Positions 35,901 through 44,264 are shown, counted from the first letter of the stretch. The stretch is DNA of 64,000 nt from Bacillus salipaludis (GCF_004358205.1 NZ_SMYO01000009.1:190023-254022); one strand, 5' to 3'. Made by a program: numbers and translations. The notes: a model not told the origin generated them from the letters alone.

Positions 35901-38202
35901 GCCGTCCATCATATGAACTTGATGCTGCCTCGATTTTCGCTCCCTGCAAATTGAAGGAAACAACCTTCCCTAAACCGCCGGCATTGAAGTAGACCTTCGG
36001 CGCGAAATCTTCATCCGATGTGTTCGGATTGCAGTCATCATCCTTGCCGTTTCCGCGTTTTTCCGCCGCACCCGGGTTCACGCCAGGATCCTTAGGACGG
36101 CAATCCGCATTGTTTCTCCATCCGTCGCCGTCATCATCCAGCATGAGGACAGATACTGGCCAGCTTACTGCTTCATAGCTTTCCTTGGCGGAATCCGTCA
36201 CGATCGCTTCCACAATATGCTTACCGATCTTTTCATCGGAAGGCGTATACGCATAAGCACTTCCGGAGCCCGCATGGACTCGGTCCACATACCAATCGAC
36301 ATGGACGGCATCGCCTTCCGAATCCTCCGCATCAATTGCGAAGTTCTTCGTTTCGCCCGTAATCACTTCTGTTTCAGCCCTATCCGGCACCATATTGGTA
36401 ATCATCGGGCCTTTGTCGCTGTTCTCGATGAACACAGTCGCGTAACCGATGTTGGACCATCCGTCCGCATTCGTGACCTTCAAGCCTGCCAGCTTGTTGG
36501 CATTCAAATTGTATTTATAGGTTGGCTTCGGTCCCGTGGCGTCATCGAATGCGCCGTCGCCGTCCAAATCCCATTCATAGCTGACAATGCCGCTCGGGCT
36601 TGCCGATGCCGAGCCGTCAAACGAAATCACACTTCCCTCTTTTCCATCATACGGGCCGCCCGCATTAACAATCGGGGCTTTATCATGCACATTCGGCATC
36701 GCAGTCAAATAGCTGATCCAATCCTCCTCCATGTTCACCGCCAGTTCCCCGAAGGCTGCGATCAACTTGTCATTTGTGCTGCGCAACGCATCAAGCTGAT
36801 TCAGCATGGCTGCCTTGCTGAATGAATCGCTTTGCCCAAGGAACTCCTTCTTCATGTCTTCGATTTGGGCATCTGTATAGCCTAAGTTCTTCAGATTGCG
36901 CACAAGTTCCGGCGAAAGCCCTTGAGACGCGGCTTCATTGCGGAATGCCTTCAGGTCCGCTACCGTTTGATCGAGCGGACGCGGATCTTCTTCTACCACC
37001 TGCTTCGCAATCGCAATAGACGTGTTGGTGCGCCTGATCTGTTCCTTCAGCTGAGCCGCATACTGCTTCACAGCCCGCGCATGGATCAACGCCCAATCGC
37101 CGTCCTTCGCGATCGCGCTTCCTTGATACTTTTCAATCGATGTCAAGAACGCCCGCAAGAGCGGCCCCTCATTCGCGAGCTCATTGCCGATGCCGACAGC
37201 GGCGATCGTTTCCGGATCGTTGCTTTCCGTCGTGATCACATCACGCGTATCCAGCGGCGTGAGCTTCTGGAAATTCGGATTCGGCGGATCGGCCGCAATC
37301 CCTTTATAGTGGGAAGCTGTCGCCAAGATCTGCTTCAGCACGAGCTGCTTTGGATTCACGCCGGTCGCCCATTCCACTCCCTTTGTCAGCCCAGTAAAGA
37401 ATCCGTCAATTAGCGCTCCGTTCTGTACATCCCAAGAGGTGACCACACCCGGAAGCGGCTTCCCGCCTATTTTGGGACAAACCAACGTCAAACTGAAGCT
37501 TGTGCTGACGGAAATGGCCGTTTCCTTCAGGCCGCCGCACTGCCACACCTTCCCGAGCGTCCCAAGCTTCGATTGAAGCGCGAAAAAATCCCGGTATGTA
37601 TCATGTAAGTCCTGCCACTCCGCCTCCGCATCAGCTGCTTTTTGCTTCGCTTTCGCGATGGCCGGATCCGCCATGATGTTCGGAATATCCGTCGGGAACA
37701 CCACCTCAAAGGCATCCGTGAACACCTTATCCTCCGGCGATACTGTCCCGTCCTGGCATTCATCGTATACGACTGTATATTTTCCAGGCCCGATCTTGCC
37801 GCCCGGAGCTGTGTACCCGATCACCTCCGATATGAAAAGACCGCCATGCACCCCTTGTACCGTGTTGGGCGAACCCGACACATCCTTCAGCTTTTCACCT
37901 GGAGCGCCTTTTCCGCTCGGCACCACATAAATATCGGCATACGGCTCAACGAAGTCATCAGCTCCGCCTTCCCCGCAGCCCTTCAAAAACCGAATTTGCC
38001 CGGTGTGAATCCGTATTTCCTGATTCGGACCGAACGACGCAAACGTTTTTCCGTCTTCACTCCACATCAAGAACTGATCCCCCTCAGCAAGCACCTTTGG
38101 TAAGGATGTCCCCCCCAATAGGTACATCAGTACAAACTGAAGAATGAACACCCCCTTCATGAACCTGCCCAAACGCCTCTTCCTCTTTCCCCTTCTCATC
38201 AT
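32980..38202 (-). CDS. Large secreted multidomain protein (PKD, discoidin-like, LamG, Ig-like repeats)
   Basis: This 1740-residue exported protein probably binds polysaccharide or other surfaces. A basic N-terminus and hydrophobic core (FILQFVLMYLLGG...LAEG) form the signal peptide. A helical region (about 170-520) follows, then a PKD domain (about 510-595, FDGSASASPSGIVSYEWDLDGDG) and an Ig-like segment. A calcium/MopE-like motif DDDGDGWRNNADC comes next, then a discoidin (F5/8 C) like domain (about 740-890), three PKD domains (about 890-1140, WNFGD motifs) and a LamG domain (about 1145-1340, YYTFDGDFKDYSG). Three OmpL47-like repeats (about 1355-1610, each ending EYRSTDKAGN-like) and a C-terminal domain with LWPPNHKMV complete it. 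There is no LPxTG anchor and no visible enzyme domain. The gene is clearly more GC-rich than its neighbours. Confidence 0.88.
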   Translation of the reverse strand: MMRRGKRKRRLGRFMKGVFILQFVLMYLLGGTSLPKVLAEGDQFLMWSEDGKTFASFGPNQEIRIHTGQIRFLKGCGEGGADDFVEPYADIYVVPSGKGAPGEKLKDVSGSPNTVQGVHGGLFISEVIGYTAPGGKIGPGKYTVVYDECQDGTVSPEDKVFTDAFEVVFPTDIPNIMADPAIAKAKQKAADAEAEWQDLHDTYRDFFALQSKLGTLGKVWQCGGLKETAISVSTSFSLTLVCPKIGGKPLPGVVTSWDVQNGALIDGFFTGLTKGVEWATGVNPKQLVLKQILATASHYKGIAADPPNPNFQKLTPLDTRDVITTESNDPETIAAVGIGNELANEGPLLRAFLTSIEKYQGSAIAKDGDWALIHARAVKQYAAQLKEQIRRTNTSIAIAKQVVEEDPRPLDQTVADLKAFRNEAASQGLSPELVRNLKNLGYTDAQIEDMKKEFLGQSDSFSKAAMLNQLDALRSTNDKLIAAFGELAVNMEEDWISYLTAMPNVHDKAPIVNAGGPYDGKEGSVISFDGSASASPSGIVSYEWDLDGDGAFDDATGPKPTYKYNLNANKLAGLKVTNADGWSNIGYATVFIENSDKGPMITNMVPDRAETEVITGETKNFAIDAEDSEGDAVHVDWYVDRVHAGSGSAYAYTPSDEKIGKHIVEAIVTDSAKESYEAVSWPVSVLMLDDDGDGWRNNADCRPKDPGVNPGAAEKRGNGKDDDCNPNTSDEDFAPKVYFNAGGLGKVVSFNLQGAKIEAASSSYDGRHVPEQLLALGNESGFPWATSRKDNQWVKISLADSGTYLIDRVQVQPRPMYDNQRVKDFEVAVSSTTLDDAAFTTVLKATAANNGNVQEFKLPKPVLAKYVMYRPLNAQGGGDVISTQQFRVKTPQISVPTVTFENLSTDPEDDIVLWEWNFGDNSPVSTEKNPTHTFPDSGTYPVMLKATDAAGNTDTYTMQQTIQAVDFEYAPKNPKEGETVTFYNTSIGADNGQLKSRTWNFGDGSSAAVPNDQPLTHSFKDNDAYTVMLETVDQSGKKYQGKKTITPTNVAPTVNAGLDKVARSGQKVDFLPSITDPGADGKTCRWDFGDGMTSDICNASHTYPALSMDAPDKKYTAVLIVTDDDGGTGTDSRDIIIRADREQKIAAYYTFDGDFKDYSGYNNNGTPTGTMSFADGLRGKAAKFDGKSGINVKDADSLDFSTSLSFSMWLYKEDAGAGGWAPVLSKGETSNYEGYALLHDSYGISPAVRFTDGFDETDHNLASTALTKMKEWYLLTVTWDGTTIKYYVNDKLMETKQWTGVFRNSNSQLLIGYDPPGKTEYFRGMMDNFRLYNYPLSQQEISDLYKNDQQPADQEPPVTTAKVTPSAPNGNNGWYTTDASITLTAVDLGSGVEKTEYRMDDGAWQGYNGTIAITDNGFYNIEYRSTDKAGNVEARKSVSLKLDKTKPVTTAEVTPLSPNTWRKTDASVILSAEDQGSGIDKIQYRLDEGDWQVYETPIAVNTDGTHTVEYRSIDRAGNAEESESVTVRLDKTKPVTAASVTSGRPDGENGWYTKDVTVELSAKDEQSGLNKTEYRIDGSQWLPYGTPLQLSTEGVHTIEYFSTDNAGNTEDAKTLQIKIDKTAPELTLKLNQGTLWPPNHKMVTIKVTPEWKEALSDIQSIVLKSITSNELPDRTGDGHTAQDIQNAAYGTADFEFDLRAERSGGGTGRIYTITYTITDKAGNARNVSTAVEVAHDQSKE

Positions 38203-38430
38203 CTTCCCCCTCTAGCAATCTCCCATGACTACAGAAAAATATCTTAATAGTCTGTCAATTACATATCAGATTGTATCATATCCGTATTCCCAGGTGGTAG
38301 GTAATTTTTCCATAAAAGCCCAATACCAGTGTGGCTGACACAGACCGCAAAGTGAGACCATGAAAATTTATAACTTCATATATAATAAAATTGAAATATA
38401 CTTATATATCTTTATGTATATTTTGATATT

Positions 38431-38590
38431 AAAGAGAAAAAAAGGAGCTATAAAGAAAACTCTAACGGAATCTAAAATGTACCCTACTGGTAGACTATTT
38501 TTGGTATCTACTCTATAGGGTACATTTACTTCAGATAGCCAAGAACTCCATCTTTTCTAGACAAGCACTCATGATTCATTTATCTTTAGC
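38431..38590. repeat. Duplicated element, copy 1
   Basis: This about 160-bp stretch matches 41105-41256. Shared blocks include AAAAAAAGGAGCTATAAAG, the inverted pair AAATGTACCCT/AGGGTACATTT, GGTATCTAC, and TACTTCAGATAGCCAAG. It may be a non-autonomous mobile element or a relic of an insertion-sequence end. Confidence 0.8.
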
Positions 38591-38673
38591 TAGTTGTTTT
38601 AGAGTTTGTGGTGACACATATCGATGTATTCCTGTGAAAAAAGGTAAAGCTTCTCAGTGATGGAAAGATTCAT

Positions 38674-38724
38674 AAAAAAACACCATCCTTTCGTATAGTT
38701 CTACAAAAAGAATGGCGTTTTTCT
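38674..38724 (-). terminator. Terminator after SDR gene
   Basis: AAAAACACCATCCTTT and AAAGAATGGCGTTTTT pair with two mismatches across a 15-nt loop. T runs lie on both sides. Confidence 0.7.
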
Positions 38725-38759
38725 TGTTTAGAGGATATGATTTTTCCTCAGTTGCTGGC

Positions 38760-39473
38760 TTATGCTAAAATGTGACCACCTTCTACATGAAGAACGGTTC
38801 CTGTCACGAAACTATTTTGAAGCAAGTATAGCACGCTTTGTGCAACATCTTCAGCTCTTCCTATTCGTTTCACTGGAAGGATGTTTTCAACCGTAGCATA
38901 GAAATGATTACGAGTTTCTTCTGGCATTTTACTGCGGGAAGGTGTATCAATTATACCGGGTGAAACGATGTTCACTCGGATTGGAGCAAGTTCTAATGCC
39001 ATGGTCTGTCCTAGATTCGAAACAGCGGCATTGACTGCCCCTAGAATGGACGAACCGACCATCGATTTGTAGGCTACCACCCCAGAGAATAAAATGATTG
39101 ATCCGTTTGGTAAAATTTTCGGAGCACCGTATTTCGCTGCATAATATTGTCCCCAAAATTTGTTTTCAAACAGTTGTCGGGCTTGAGCTGTATCCGTTTG
39201 GAGGAATGATCCGCTGGATGTTTCTGCCGCGCTTACCACAAGATGATCGAACTGGCCGACTTTTTCAAAGAAGGACTGAACTTGCTGTTCTTGTGTTGTA
39301 TCTAGCGTAAAAGCCGTAGCCCTATCTCCTAGCTGCTCTTTTGCATTCCGTAATTTATCTTCAGAACGGCTGGCAATGATTACTTCTGCCCCTTGGGATA
39401 TAACCTGTTTAGCTGATTCCAAACCAATCCCAGAGCTTCCACCGATAATTACAACTTTTTTATCTTTTAACAT
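38760..39473 (-). CDS. Atypical SDR-family oxidoreductase
   Basis: The Rossmann motif VVIIGGSSGIGLESAKQ and the end motif RVNIVSPGIIDTP are clear, as is C-terminal GTVLHVEGGHILA. The catalytic Tyr-x-x-x-Lys is missing: after FSGVVAYKS the expected block reads SSILGAVNAAVSNLGQ. This is a known divergent SDR type, so classical dehydrogenase activity is doubtful. At 237 residues it is normal length. TGGAGGT precedes the ATG. It is 31 bp downstream of the MdaB-like gene and probably co-transcribed with it. Confidence 0.85.
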   Translation of the reverse strand: MLKDKKVVIIGGSSGIGLESAKQVISQGAEVIIASRSEDKLRNAKEQLGDRATAFTLDTTQEQQVQSFFEKVGQFDHLVVSAAETSSGSFLQTDTAQARQLFENKFWGQYYAAKYGAPKILPNGSIILFSGVVAYKSMVGSSILGAVNAAVSNLGQTMALELAPIRVNIVSPGIIDTPSRSKMPEETRNHFYATVENILPVKRIGRAEDVAQSVLYLLQNSFVTGTVLHVEGGHILA

Positions 39474-39504
39474 GTTTTTACCTCCACTTGATTTACTTAA
39501 TAGA

Positions 39505-40056
39505 TTAAAAATTCAATACCTCTTTCAGATGTATATCAAGTTCGGATACAAACTTTTCAACCTTCGGATTTTTGATTACATCATAGCAAGTAAAACTCTT
39601 TAAAGGTTTCATTCCGAGGAATTTCTGTATACGATGTAAATGGCTTAATGCATCTTCTAAGCTGCTCCCTTCAAAAAATTGACTTGGATCGTTAAATGCT
39701 TTTTCAGGAGCATTCCAGGTAGTCGAAAACATATATTTCTTTTCGGTCAATAAACCGCCTCTTCCATACTGATCAGCACCCTTAAAAAATAAACCATAAG
39801 CATAAACTTCATCCATATATGTCTTCAGTAAGCCTGGAACACTAAACCAATAGATAGGTGTTTGATAAATAACAATATCAGCCCATAAAAATTTTTTTTG
39901 CTCATCTTCGATTTTATATCCGTTTTGAATAATTGTAGTTTTTATATTGTTCTTTTCACTTAACAAACTGACCATCTTGTCCATCAAGGTTTGGTTCAAA
40001 TTCCCCTCTGCTGAACTATATTTCTGATGACCGTTAATAATAAGTATATTTTTCAT
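39505..40056 (-). CDS. mdaB: MdaB/NQO1-like NAD(P)H:quinone oxidoreductase
   Basis: This flavodoxin-fold reductase binds FAD or FMN and reduces quinones by two electrons. It shows LIINGHQKYSSAEGNLNQTLMD, then IYQTPIYWFSVPGLLKTYMDEV and the FKGADQYGRGGLL loop typical of MdaB. The start is the ATG at 40054-40056 after AAAGGAG; a longer frame starting seven codons earlier includes that site. About 183 residues. It is divergent from an HxlR regulator, a common arrangement for redox-stress genes of this family, and is followed by the SDR gene. Confidence 0.87.
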   Translation of the reverse strand: MKNILIINGHQKYSSAEGNLNQTLMDKMVSLLSEKNNIKTTIIQNGYKIEDEQKKFLWADIVIYQTPIYWFSVPGLLKTYMDEVYAYGLFFKGADQYGRGGLLTEKKYMFSTTWNAPEKAFNDPSQFFEGSSLEDALSHLHRIQKFLGMKPLKSFTCYDVIKNPKVEKFVSELDIHLKEVLNF

Positions 40057-40073
40057 CTTTTTTCTAGCTCCTT

Positions 40074-40202
40074 TCATTCTGTAGTCTCTTTAAAAACCAT
40101 TAGGTGTTCAATTTTCGGAGATACTACTCCCGGCTGTTGCATTAATGTAAGATGATCCTCTAGATGCCAATCCTCAACGATTTTTCCATTACTGAAATGC
40201 AA
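40074..40202 (-). pseudogene. C-terminal fragment of a SnoaL-like (ester cyclase-type) gene
   Basis: A TTG preceded by GGAGGTGATA begins a 42-residue frame HFSNGKIVEDWHLEDHLTLMQQPG, which resembles the last strand and helix of SnoaL-like proteins (FxxGKIxExWxxxDxLxLLxQLG). Only the C-terminal third remains. The apparent ribosome site may let it be translated as a leader to the MdaB-like gene 17 bp downstream. Confidence 0.5.
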
Positions 40203-40370
40203 AATATCACCTCCTCAATATAGGGTTAGAATAATAGATTCATCGATATTATATATGTAGTAAATTCATTTATGGAAGTAGTGATATTTAATTCATAAAG
40301 TTTCCGAAAATATACTATTGTGATATGATAAGGTAAAATTAGTCAAAAATTTTTAAGGAGGATGTTTCAG

Positions 40371-40709
40371 ATGAGCGATATTGAGCCGGTGGTGCTGACC
40401 AAAGGAGCACCAGGTGAGCCTTGCCCCATAGCTAAAACGCTTGACGTGATTGGGACTAAATGGACCTTTTTAATTATTCGTGATTTGCTTATTGAAGGAA
40501 CGATGCGATTCAGCGACCTATTGAAATCAATGAATGGAATTAGCCCGAAAACACTTTCACTCCGTCTGAAGGAACTAGAAGATCATGGGATATTAAAAAG
40601 AAAGGTATTTCCAGAGGTTCCTCCTCGTGTGGAATATACGTTAACAGAAAAAGGAAAACGATTGGAAAGTATTTTCATTGAATTAAAGAGATTTGGATTA
40701 AATTTATAA
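40371..40709 (+). CDS. HxlR-family transcriptional regulator
   Basis: This 112-residue winged-helix protein has CPIAKTLDVIGTKWTFLIIRDLLIEGTMRFSDLLKSMNGISPKTLSLRLKELE, the HxlR signature with its single conserved Cys near the N-terminus, and the wing PPRVEYTLTEKGK. The start is the ATG at 40371, after AAGGAGG; the earlier ATG overlaps that site. It is divergent from the MdaB/SDR genes and probably represses them, with the Cys acting as an electrophile or redox sensor, as in QorR/YodB-type relatives. Confidence 0.88.
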   Translation: MSDIEPVVLTKGAPGEPCPIAKTLDVIGTKWTFLIIRDLLIEGTMRFSDLLKSMNGISPKTLSLRLKELEDHGILKRKVFPEVPPRVEYTLTEKGKRLESIFIELKRFGLNL

Positions 40710-41251
40710 AAGATTAAAATTTAGACCATACTTTAAATTTTGGTGAGCTAATTATGATTCATTTCAGAAATGCTTGATTTATGGAGGACAATCGAATCAG
40801 CTATGGATCGTTAATTCTAGCAGACAAATTTAATGACTCGGCTGGGTGTGGAAGTTCAAGTTGAAATCGAAGGTACCCATTTAATCCTTTGGGGAATATC
40901 AGTAGGAAAAAATAAACAGGACACTTCGTGGTATTTTATTACCATCAAGTGTCCTGTTTTAAATATGTTAGCCGAATTCCTACCCATCAAGCTGATATTT
41001 TGAAATAATCCCAAAATGAAAATTTATATCTCTACAGTATTTATAAGAATTCAGCTCATTTTTTACGTTTTGGGGAACAAGGAATTTCTTACCTTGAATA
41101 AATTAAGAGAAAAAAAGGAGCTATAAAGAAAACTCCCACCGAATCTAAAATGTACCCTGGGATAGACTTTTTTTGGTATCTACACTATAGGGTACATTTA
41201 CTTCAGATAGCCAAGCACTCCATCGTTTCTAGACAAGCACTCATGCTTCAT
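40710..41251. other. Gap with terminator and duplicated element copy 2
   Basis: No gene is supported. It contains the terminator at 40914-40963 and the repeat at 41105-41256. A stretch at about 40830-40910 gives protein-like text on the plus strand (TRLGVEVQVEIEGTHLILWG) without a usable start, possibly a scrap. Confidence 0.5.
40914..40963. terminator. Long terminator hairpin
   Basis: AAACAGGACACTT and AAGTGTCCTGTTT form a perfect 13-bp stem; TGGTA/TACCA pairs further inside. A/T tracts flank both ends. Confidence 0.85.
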
Positions 41252-41256
41252 TTAGC
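41105..41256. repeat. Duplicated element, copy 2
   Basis: This is the second copy of the 38431-38590 element, with about 85-90% identity judged by eye. Its right end runs into the last codons of the LysR gene at 41252, and the TTTAGCT shared with copy 1 lies at that boundary. Confidence 0.8.
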
Positions 41257-42133
41257 TTAATTCCTTAAAATACCCAATCATAAATTCCCGGAATTCCCGA
41301 ACGACCTTTGAAGTATACCGCTCCGTTTTCCATGCCATTCCTATTGTTCTTGTACAGACAGGCTGTTCAATATGCAAGGGAACAATTTTTTCATAGTGTG
41401 AATAGCGAAGGGTATGCTCGGTTAAAAAGGATACACCCAATCCCTCCTCTACAAAGTTATGAATGGATCCCGGTTCTTCGAGTTCAAAGGCGATTTTCGG
41501 TGTGAATCCTGCTTTTTCACAAAAACCATCTGTTAGCATTCTGAAGGGATTCGTCGGCTCTCTGTGAATAAATTGTTCATCTGCCACTTCCTTTAACTGA
41601 ATGCTATCTCTCCCAGCCAAATGATGGGTATCCGGAACGATGATAAATACTTCATCCTCCATAAGATTAATCCAGCTGATTCCTTCTTTTTCAATAGGAA
41701 AGTAAGTAACACATAAATCGATTTCCCCTTTTTCCAATTGTTCCGCAAGTCGTAAGGGAGAATGCATACTTACTTGAAAATTGGCCGATGGATATACCTT
41801 ACGAAATTGACTAATAATATGCGGTAATAATGGGGTATGCATGACAGAAAGTGAAATTTGATTCTTGCTCTCTCCTGCGAGTTCCGCCATCTCAAGCTTG
41901 GCAAATTCCAATTCAGAAAAAGCCTTATCTACTCCTTTTAAAAAAATTTCCCCAAATTGATTTAGTTTAATATTCCTTCCCTCTCGATCAAAAAGGGAAA
42001 CACCAAGCTCTTCCTCTAAACGAGAAATGGTTTGGCTTAGTGACGGCTGTGCAATTTTAAGCTCTTTGGCAGCTTTAGTTATATGTTCAAATTCGGCAAC
42101 GGTTTGAAAGTACCTTAATTGTAAGAAGTCCAT
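41252..42133 (-). CDS. LysR-family regulator of the divergent efflux gene
   Basis: The helix-turn-helix (LRYFQTVAEFEHITKAAKELKIAQPSLSQTISRLE) and effector domain (about 90-290) are standard; 293 residues from the ATG at 42131-42133, which follows AGAGGTGG. It is divergent from an MFS transporter with a 143-bp intergenic region, so it probably controls that gene. Its stop codon sits at the edge of the duplicated element, so the C-terminal residues may have been altered by that insertion. Confidence 0.87.
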   Translation of the reverse strand: MDFLQLRYFQTVAEFEHITKAAKELKIAQPSLSQTISRLEEELGVSLFDREGRNIKLNQFGEIFLKGVDKAFSELEFAKLEMAELAGESKNQISLSVMHTPLLPHIISQFRKVYPSANFQVSMHSPLRLAEQLEKGEIDLCVTYFPIEKEGISWINLMEDEVFIIVPDTHHLAGRDSIQLKEVADEQFIHREPTNPFRMLTDGFCEKAGFTPKIAFELEEPGSIHNFVEEGLGVSFLTEHTLRYSHYEKIVPLHIEQPVCTRTIGMAWKTERYTSKVVREFREFMIGYFKELS

Positions 42134-42276
42134 TTGTCCACCTCTATTGATAGTCCTCAACCTATAAGTAAATAGTAATACATATATTAGTCATTATCAA
42201 TTGTTTGGAGTATGATTAAGGATATAAATTACTTTGGAAGTCGAAATAAATTCCAAATAATAAGAAAGGTGTTTAT

Positions 42277-43485
42277 ATGGAGAATTGGAAAAGAAATTTA
42301 TTTGTTTGTTGGTTCGGTTCATTTGTGACGGCCGCGGGGATGAGTCAAATAGCCCCTATGCTGCCTTTATATATCGATCAGCTAGGAGTACACGCAACTT
42401 CAGATATTGAAAAATGGTCTGGACTGATTTTTGGTTCCACCTTTTTAATCTCAGCCATTGTTTCGCCTATTTGGGGAAGACTGGCAGATAAAAAGGGCAG
42501 AAAACTAATGTTACTCCGTGCGAGCCTTGGAATGGCCATTGTCGTTTTTGTGATGGCATTTGTACAAAACGTTTATGAATTACTCGCATTACGGATGTTA
42601 ATGGGCGCTGTTTCCGGTTACATTTCTGCATCGGTTACATTAGTTGCAACACAAACACCAAAGAAAAATTCAGGCTGGGCACTCGGTACACTTTCAACAG
42701 GCTCCGTTAGCGGCGGACTTCTAGGTCCTTTAATGGGGGGATTTATTGCAGAATTCTCTGGAATTCGAAGCTGTTTTGTTGTAACAAGCGTGTTATTGTT
42801 ACTCGCCTTTTTTGCTGTTCTATTTTTGATAAAAGAAGAATTTACACCTGTTCATAAAACACCGTTAGCCTTTAGCCAAGTTTGGAAACTAGTTCCTGAT
42901 ACGAGATTGCTAATTTCATTGTTTGCCAGCACATTTATTTTGCAAATTGCCAATATGTCCATTCAGCCCTTAATTACTGTTTATGTAAAAGAATTGTCAC
43001 CACATGCAACCCATTTATCGATGATTGCGGGAATGGTGGTGGCGGCTGCCGGTTTAGCCAATATAATTGCTGCTCCACGATTAGGAAAGCTTGCTGACCG
43101 TATTGGTTCTAGAAAAATATTGATTGGAGCACTTATTGCTGCAGGGATTATCTTTATCCCACAAGCATTTGTGAAAACACCATGGGAACTCATGGGACTG
43201 CGCTTCTGTCTTGGACTTGCGACAGCTGGATTATTGCCATCCATTAACAACCTTGTCCGAAAAAGTGCGCCAGATGAAATTGTTGGTCGTATTTTCGGGT
43301 ATAATCAATCTGCACAGTATATTGGTACTCTCGGAGGATCTGTATTAGGCGGGCAAATGGCAGCATTCTTCGGCATTCATTATGTGTTCTTCACTACAAG
43401 TGCTTTATTATTGCTAAATGCATTATGGGTTTACAGTATTAATCATATAGGTATTAGAAGAAGGAGCATGTCACATAGTCATTAA
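42277..43485 (+). CDS. MFS multidrug-type efflux transporter
   Basis: This 402-residue carrier has about 12 membrane helices. The DHA1-family loop GRLADKKGRKLMLL and a matching repeat GKLADRIGSRKILI in the second half are visible, as is the helix-5 motif C-like LGTLSTGSVSGGLLGPLMGG of drug exporters. It resembles B. subtilis YitG/YfmO-type transporters. AAAGGTG precedes the ATG. A terminator follows immediately. The divergent LysR gene is the likely regulator. Confidence 0.88.
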   Translation: MENWKRNLFVCWFGSFVTAAGMSQIAPMLPLYIDQLGVHATSDIEKWSGLIFGSTFLISAIVSPIWGRLADKKGRKLMLLRASLGMAIVVFVMAFVQNVYELLALRMLMGAVSGYISASVTLVATQTPKKNSGWALGTLSTGSVSGGLLGPLMGGFIAEFSGIRSCFVVTSVLLLLAFFAVLFLIKEEFTPVHKTPLAFSQVWKLVPDTRLLISLFASTFILQIANMSIQPLITVYVKELSPHATHLSMIAGMVVAAAGLANIIAAPRLGKLADRIGSRKILIGALIAAGIIFIPQAFVKTPWELMGLRFCLGLATAGLLPSINNLVRKSAPDEIVGRIFGYNQSAQYIGTLGGSVLGGQMAAFFGIHYVFFTTSALLLLNALWVYSINHIGIRRRSMSHSH

Positions 43486-43520
43486 GAAGCACACTGAGAT
43501 TTCAGTGTGTTTCTTCTTTT
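43485..43520 (+). terminator. Terminator of MFS gene
   Basis: AGAAGCACACTGA and TCAGTGTGTTTCT form a 13-bp stem with one G-T pair, then TCTTTTTG. Confidence 0.85.
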
Positions 43521-43910
43521 TGTTCTTTATTTAATAATGTTAAAGTTAAACCCTTGGCTTAGACATTGGTTAACGGGGTACCATCCTTCGGCTCCCTTAA
43601 ACATCAAAAAAAAGAACCCATCATTTTTCAAGATGGGCTCTATAATAAATACGCGCTGGAAGAACCTGCAACTAAATCATTTTTAATCCCCGGCTTGAAA
43701 TACTTTGCTAGATGCCAACTCCACCCCTTCCTTTTAGACAAGCTGGACTTAGAAAAGTCCAGATATGGCCTAAAAATAGGTCGAATAGGTCTAAAATCTG
43801 CTCTTATGAGCAAATTTCAAAAAAAGGCATCCGAATGGGCTCATTCGGATGCCTTTGCCTACACTCTGACAGGCTCTAAAATAAGAGTCTGTCTATATTT
43901 ATTCTTATAA
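43521..43910. other. Hairpin-rich gap downstream of the first cold-shock gene
   Basis: No gene is convincing. There are four hairpins: ACCCATC/GATGGG (about 43615-43638), CTGGACTT/AAGTCCAG (about 43744-43763), AAGGCATCCGAATG/CATTCGGATGCCTT (43824-43857, followed on the minus strand by a T run), and ACAGGCTCT/AGAGTCTGT (about 43869-43893). The last two probably terminate the cold-shock transcript in tandem. Confidence 0.55.
43824..43893 (-). terminator. Tandem terminators of cold-shock gene 1
   Basis: The proximal hairpin (43869-43893, ACAGACTCT/AGAGCCTGT on the minus strand) is nearly the same as the terminator of the second cold-shock gene (44866-44893). The distal hairpin (43824-43857) has a 14-bp stem and seven T residues. 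Confidence 0.75.
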
Positions 43911-44114
43911 TTAAGCAGCTTTTCGTACGTTAGCTGCTTGTGCTCCACGTTGACCTTGCTCAACGTCAAAAGTCACTTCTTGACCTTCTTCTAATGTTTT
44001 ATACCCTTCGCCTTGGATAGCTGAGAAATGAACGAATACGTCTTCTCCACCTTCACGTTCGATGAATCCGAAGCCTTTTTCGCCGTTAAACCATTTTACT
44101 TTACCTTTTTCCAT
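43911..44114 (-). CDS. Cold-shock protein (CspA family), copy 1
   Basis: This 67-residue single-stranded nucleic-acid-binding protein has the five-stranded OB fold with RNP1 KGFGFIE and RNP2 DVFVHFSAI. It acts as an RNA chaperone, destabilising structures and helping translation in the cold. AGGAGG precedes the ATG. A leader of about 90 nt (44115-44205) is shared with copy 2. Product differs from copy 2 at about nine positions. Confidence 0.95.
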   Translation of the reverse strand: MEKGKVKWFNGEKGFGFIEREGGEDVFVHFSAIQGEGYKTLEEGQEVTFDVEQGQRGAQAANVRKAA

Positions 44115-44205
44115 TTTTGTTGCCTCCTAGTGTGTTAACACACACAATGTTACTATCCCTGCTCTCAGTGATCTTCAAGACGAAAAGTTTTAACTAATAC
44201 TATCC
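44115..44205 (-). promoter_or_regulatory. Conserved 5' leader of cold-shock gene 1
   Basis: The leader shares long blocks with 45106-45190, including GTCTTGAAGATCACTGAGAG and a hairpin TGTGTGTTAACACACTA just before AGGAGG. Such leaders in csp genes often fold in a temperature-dependent way; that role is inferred. Confidence 0.65.
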
Positions 44206-44264
44206 TTTTCACCGAACAAAAATAATTCTTCCTTATAATAGCACTTTTTGGAATTAATTGCAAG

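Larger units (their letters stand above)
38203..38759. other. Gap with duplicated element copy 1 and terminator
   Basis: No gene is supported. It contains the duplicated element (38431-38590) and the hairpin at 38674-38724. The AT-rich part 38345-38430 has no clear signal. Confidence 0.6.

Noticed and set aside
33283..38103. Many long plus-strand reading frames opposite the giant secreted-protein gene
   Set aside because: They are antisense shadows caused by the higher GC of that gene; none has a suitable start signal, while the minus-strand frame shows clear domains.
43566..43910. 114-residue plus-strand reading frame
   Set aside because: It runs through several strong hairpins that serve as terminators of the cold-shock gene and lacks a ribosome site.
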